A stretch of 13,716 bases of DNA from CAYOEJ01 sp964403015 (GTDB taxonomy: Bacteria; Actinomycetota; Actinomycetes; Actinomycetales; Actinomycetaceae), in contig CAYOEJ010000040.1 of the NCBI GenBank assembly GCA_964403015.1, positions 1-13,716 on the forward strand, given 5' to 3'. The notes below the pieces were generated by a model. It saw only the letters and a list, made by a program, of their open reading frames with translations, made no database searches and had not been told where the DNA came from. Both the position numbers and the translations under genes were made by a program. Shown one piece after another: positions 12,659 to 13,716 of the stretch (position 1 is its first letter; each line of letters begins with the position of its first letter).

Positions 12659-13716
12659 GTGGCTTTAACTATTGGTATCGCAGGACTGCCCAACGTTGGC
12701 AAGTCGACCCTTTTCAATGCGCTGACCCGCGCAAACGTGCTCGCGGCGAACTACCCGTTCGCGACGATCGAGCCGAACGTGGGTGTGGTGCCGCTGCCGG
12801 ACGAGCGGCTCAACAAGCTCGCCGAAATCTTCGGAAGTGCGAAGATCCTGCCAGCGACCGTATCTTTCGTTGATATTGCGGGCATTGTGCGTGGAGCGTC
12901 CGAAGGTGAAGGCCTCGGCAACCAGTTCCTTGCCAACATCCGTGAGGCTGACGCCATCTGCCAGGTCACGCGCGCGTTTTCCGATCCCGACGTCACGCAC
13001 GTTGACGGCAAGGTCGACCCCGCGTCCGACATCGAGACCATCACCACCGAGCTCGTTCTCGCCGACATGCAGACCCTAGAAAAGCAGCTCCCGCGCCTGC
13101 AAAAGGAACTGACGGGCAAGAAGATCGGCAAGGAATACGTGGACACCGCGCAGGAAGCGCTGAAGATCCTCGAAGAGGGCAAGACGCTTTCCGCGGCCGG
13201 CGGCCACTTGGATCAGACGATTTTGAAGTCATTCCAACTGATGACCAACAAGCCGTTCATTTACGTTTTCAATACCGACGACGACGGGCTGGCCGACGCC
13301 GATATGCAGGCTCAGCTACGCGCGCTGGTCGCGCCGGCGGAAGCTATTTTCTTGGATGCGAAGTTCGAGGCGGAACTCGTTGAGCTTGAGCCGGATGAGG
13401 CTCGGGAGATGCTTGAGGAGTCGGGCCAGGATGAGGCTGGTTTGGACAAGCTCGCTCGCGTCGGTTTTGACACGCTCGGCCTGCAGACGTACCTGACCGC
13501 TGGTCCGAAGGAAGCTCGTGCCTGGACGATCAAGAAGGGTGCCACTGCACCTCAGGCCGCCGGGGTTATCCACACGGACTTCGAGCGCGGATTCATTAAG
13601 GCTCAGGTCGTGTCCTTCGACGAACTCGTCGAGCACGGTTCGATGGCTGAAGCTAAGGCCCACGGCCGCGTGCGCATGGAGGGCAAGGACTACATCATGC
13701 AAGACGGCGACGTCGT
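12659..13716 (+). CDS. ychF: Redox-regulated ATPase YchF (C-terminus cut)
   Basis: YchF (OLA1 family) is a ribosome-associated P-loop ATPase of the Obg group. The 352 visible residues include the G1 P-loop GLPNVGKST (9-17), the G2 region around YPFATIEPN (32-40), VDIAG (71-75, G3), a coiled-coil insert (about 125-175), NTDD (205-208) in place of the GTPase NKxD motif, and the C-terminal TGS domain (AWTIKKGATAPQAAGVIHTDFERGFIKAQVV). NxxD/E instead of NKxD is what gives this family ATP preference. The sequence ends at EGKDYIMQDGDVV, so only the last several residues and the stop are missing. The start GTG at 12659 puts the P-loop at the usual distance. The gene is divergent from rmuC. Confidence 0.95.
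   Translation, partial: MALTIGIAGLPNVGKSTLFNALTRANVLAANYPFATIEPNVGVVPLPDERLNKLAEIFGSAKILPATVSFVDIAGIVRGASEGEGLGNQFLANIREADAICQVTRAFSDPDVTHVDGKVDPASDIETITTELVLADMQTLEKQLPRLQKELTGKKIGKEYVDTAQEALKILEEGKTLSAAGGHLDQTILKSFQLMTNKPFIYVFNTDDDGLADADMQAQLRALVAPAEAIFLDAKFEAELVELEPDEAREMLEESGQDEAGLDKLARVGFDTLGLQTYLTAGPKEARAWTIKKGATAPQAAGVIHTDFERGFIKAQVVSFDELVEHGSMAEAKAHGRVRMEGKDYIMQDGDV

Overview
The window is a 13.7-kb piece of a moderately high-GC chromosome from an actinomycete. The genes resemble actinobacterial relatives: a mycobacterial Rv1086-type short-chain cis-prenyl transferase beside a hemolysin III gene, IspH, a split xseA/xseB pair, RmuC and YchF. Several genes have no ribosome binding site and instead carry a TANNNT box 6-7 nt before the start codon, as in actinobacterial leaderless genes. 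A family-level guess (Actinomycetaceae, such as Trueperella or Arcanobacterium) is inference only. The sequence is a draft: a run of exactly 100 N is flanked by two identical 40-bp ends.

Layout from left to right. (1) A divergent pair: a hemolysin III/PAQR membrane protein (minus, cut by the window edge) and a cis-prenyl diphosphate synthase (plus). (2) The N gap, then a minus-strand cluster of a PfkB sugar kinase overlapping xseB (ExoVII small subunit). xseA (large subunit) lies about 460 bp away on the same strand. That interval holds a small plus-strand ORF for a seven-cysteine peptide with a CxCxxCxC core, whose stop codon interlocks with that of xseA. (3) ispH, divergent from xseA, with leaderless-type promoters on both sides. 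(4) A long minus-strand block: marR regulator, long-chain acyl-CoA synthetase, a DUF2177 membrane protein (these three touch or overlap by 4 bp), then a FAD/NAD(P)-binding protein after a 51-bp gap full of mutually exclusive hairpins. (5) The marR upstream region, with a perfect 9-bp-arm inverted repeat next to the marR start and four 22-bp direct repeats further out. It leads into a divergent short-chain dehydrogenase gene broken by an in-frame amber codon. (6) rmuC (minus) and ychF (plus, cut a few residues before its end), divergent, each with a TANNNT box exactly 6 nt before the start.

Functionally, most of the window is housekeeping: isoprenoid synthesis (IspH and the prenyl transferase), DNA repair and recombination (ExoVII, RmuC) and a translation-associated ATPase (YchF). 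The accessory part is the MarR-controlled lipid-activation operon with its neighbouring dehydrogenase. The least explained items are the Cys-rich mini-gene between xseA and xseB and the iteron array between marR and the dehydrogenase. No rRNA, tRNA, CRISPR array, insertion sequence or phage gene was seen.
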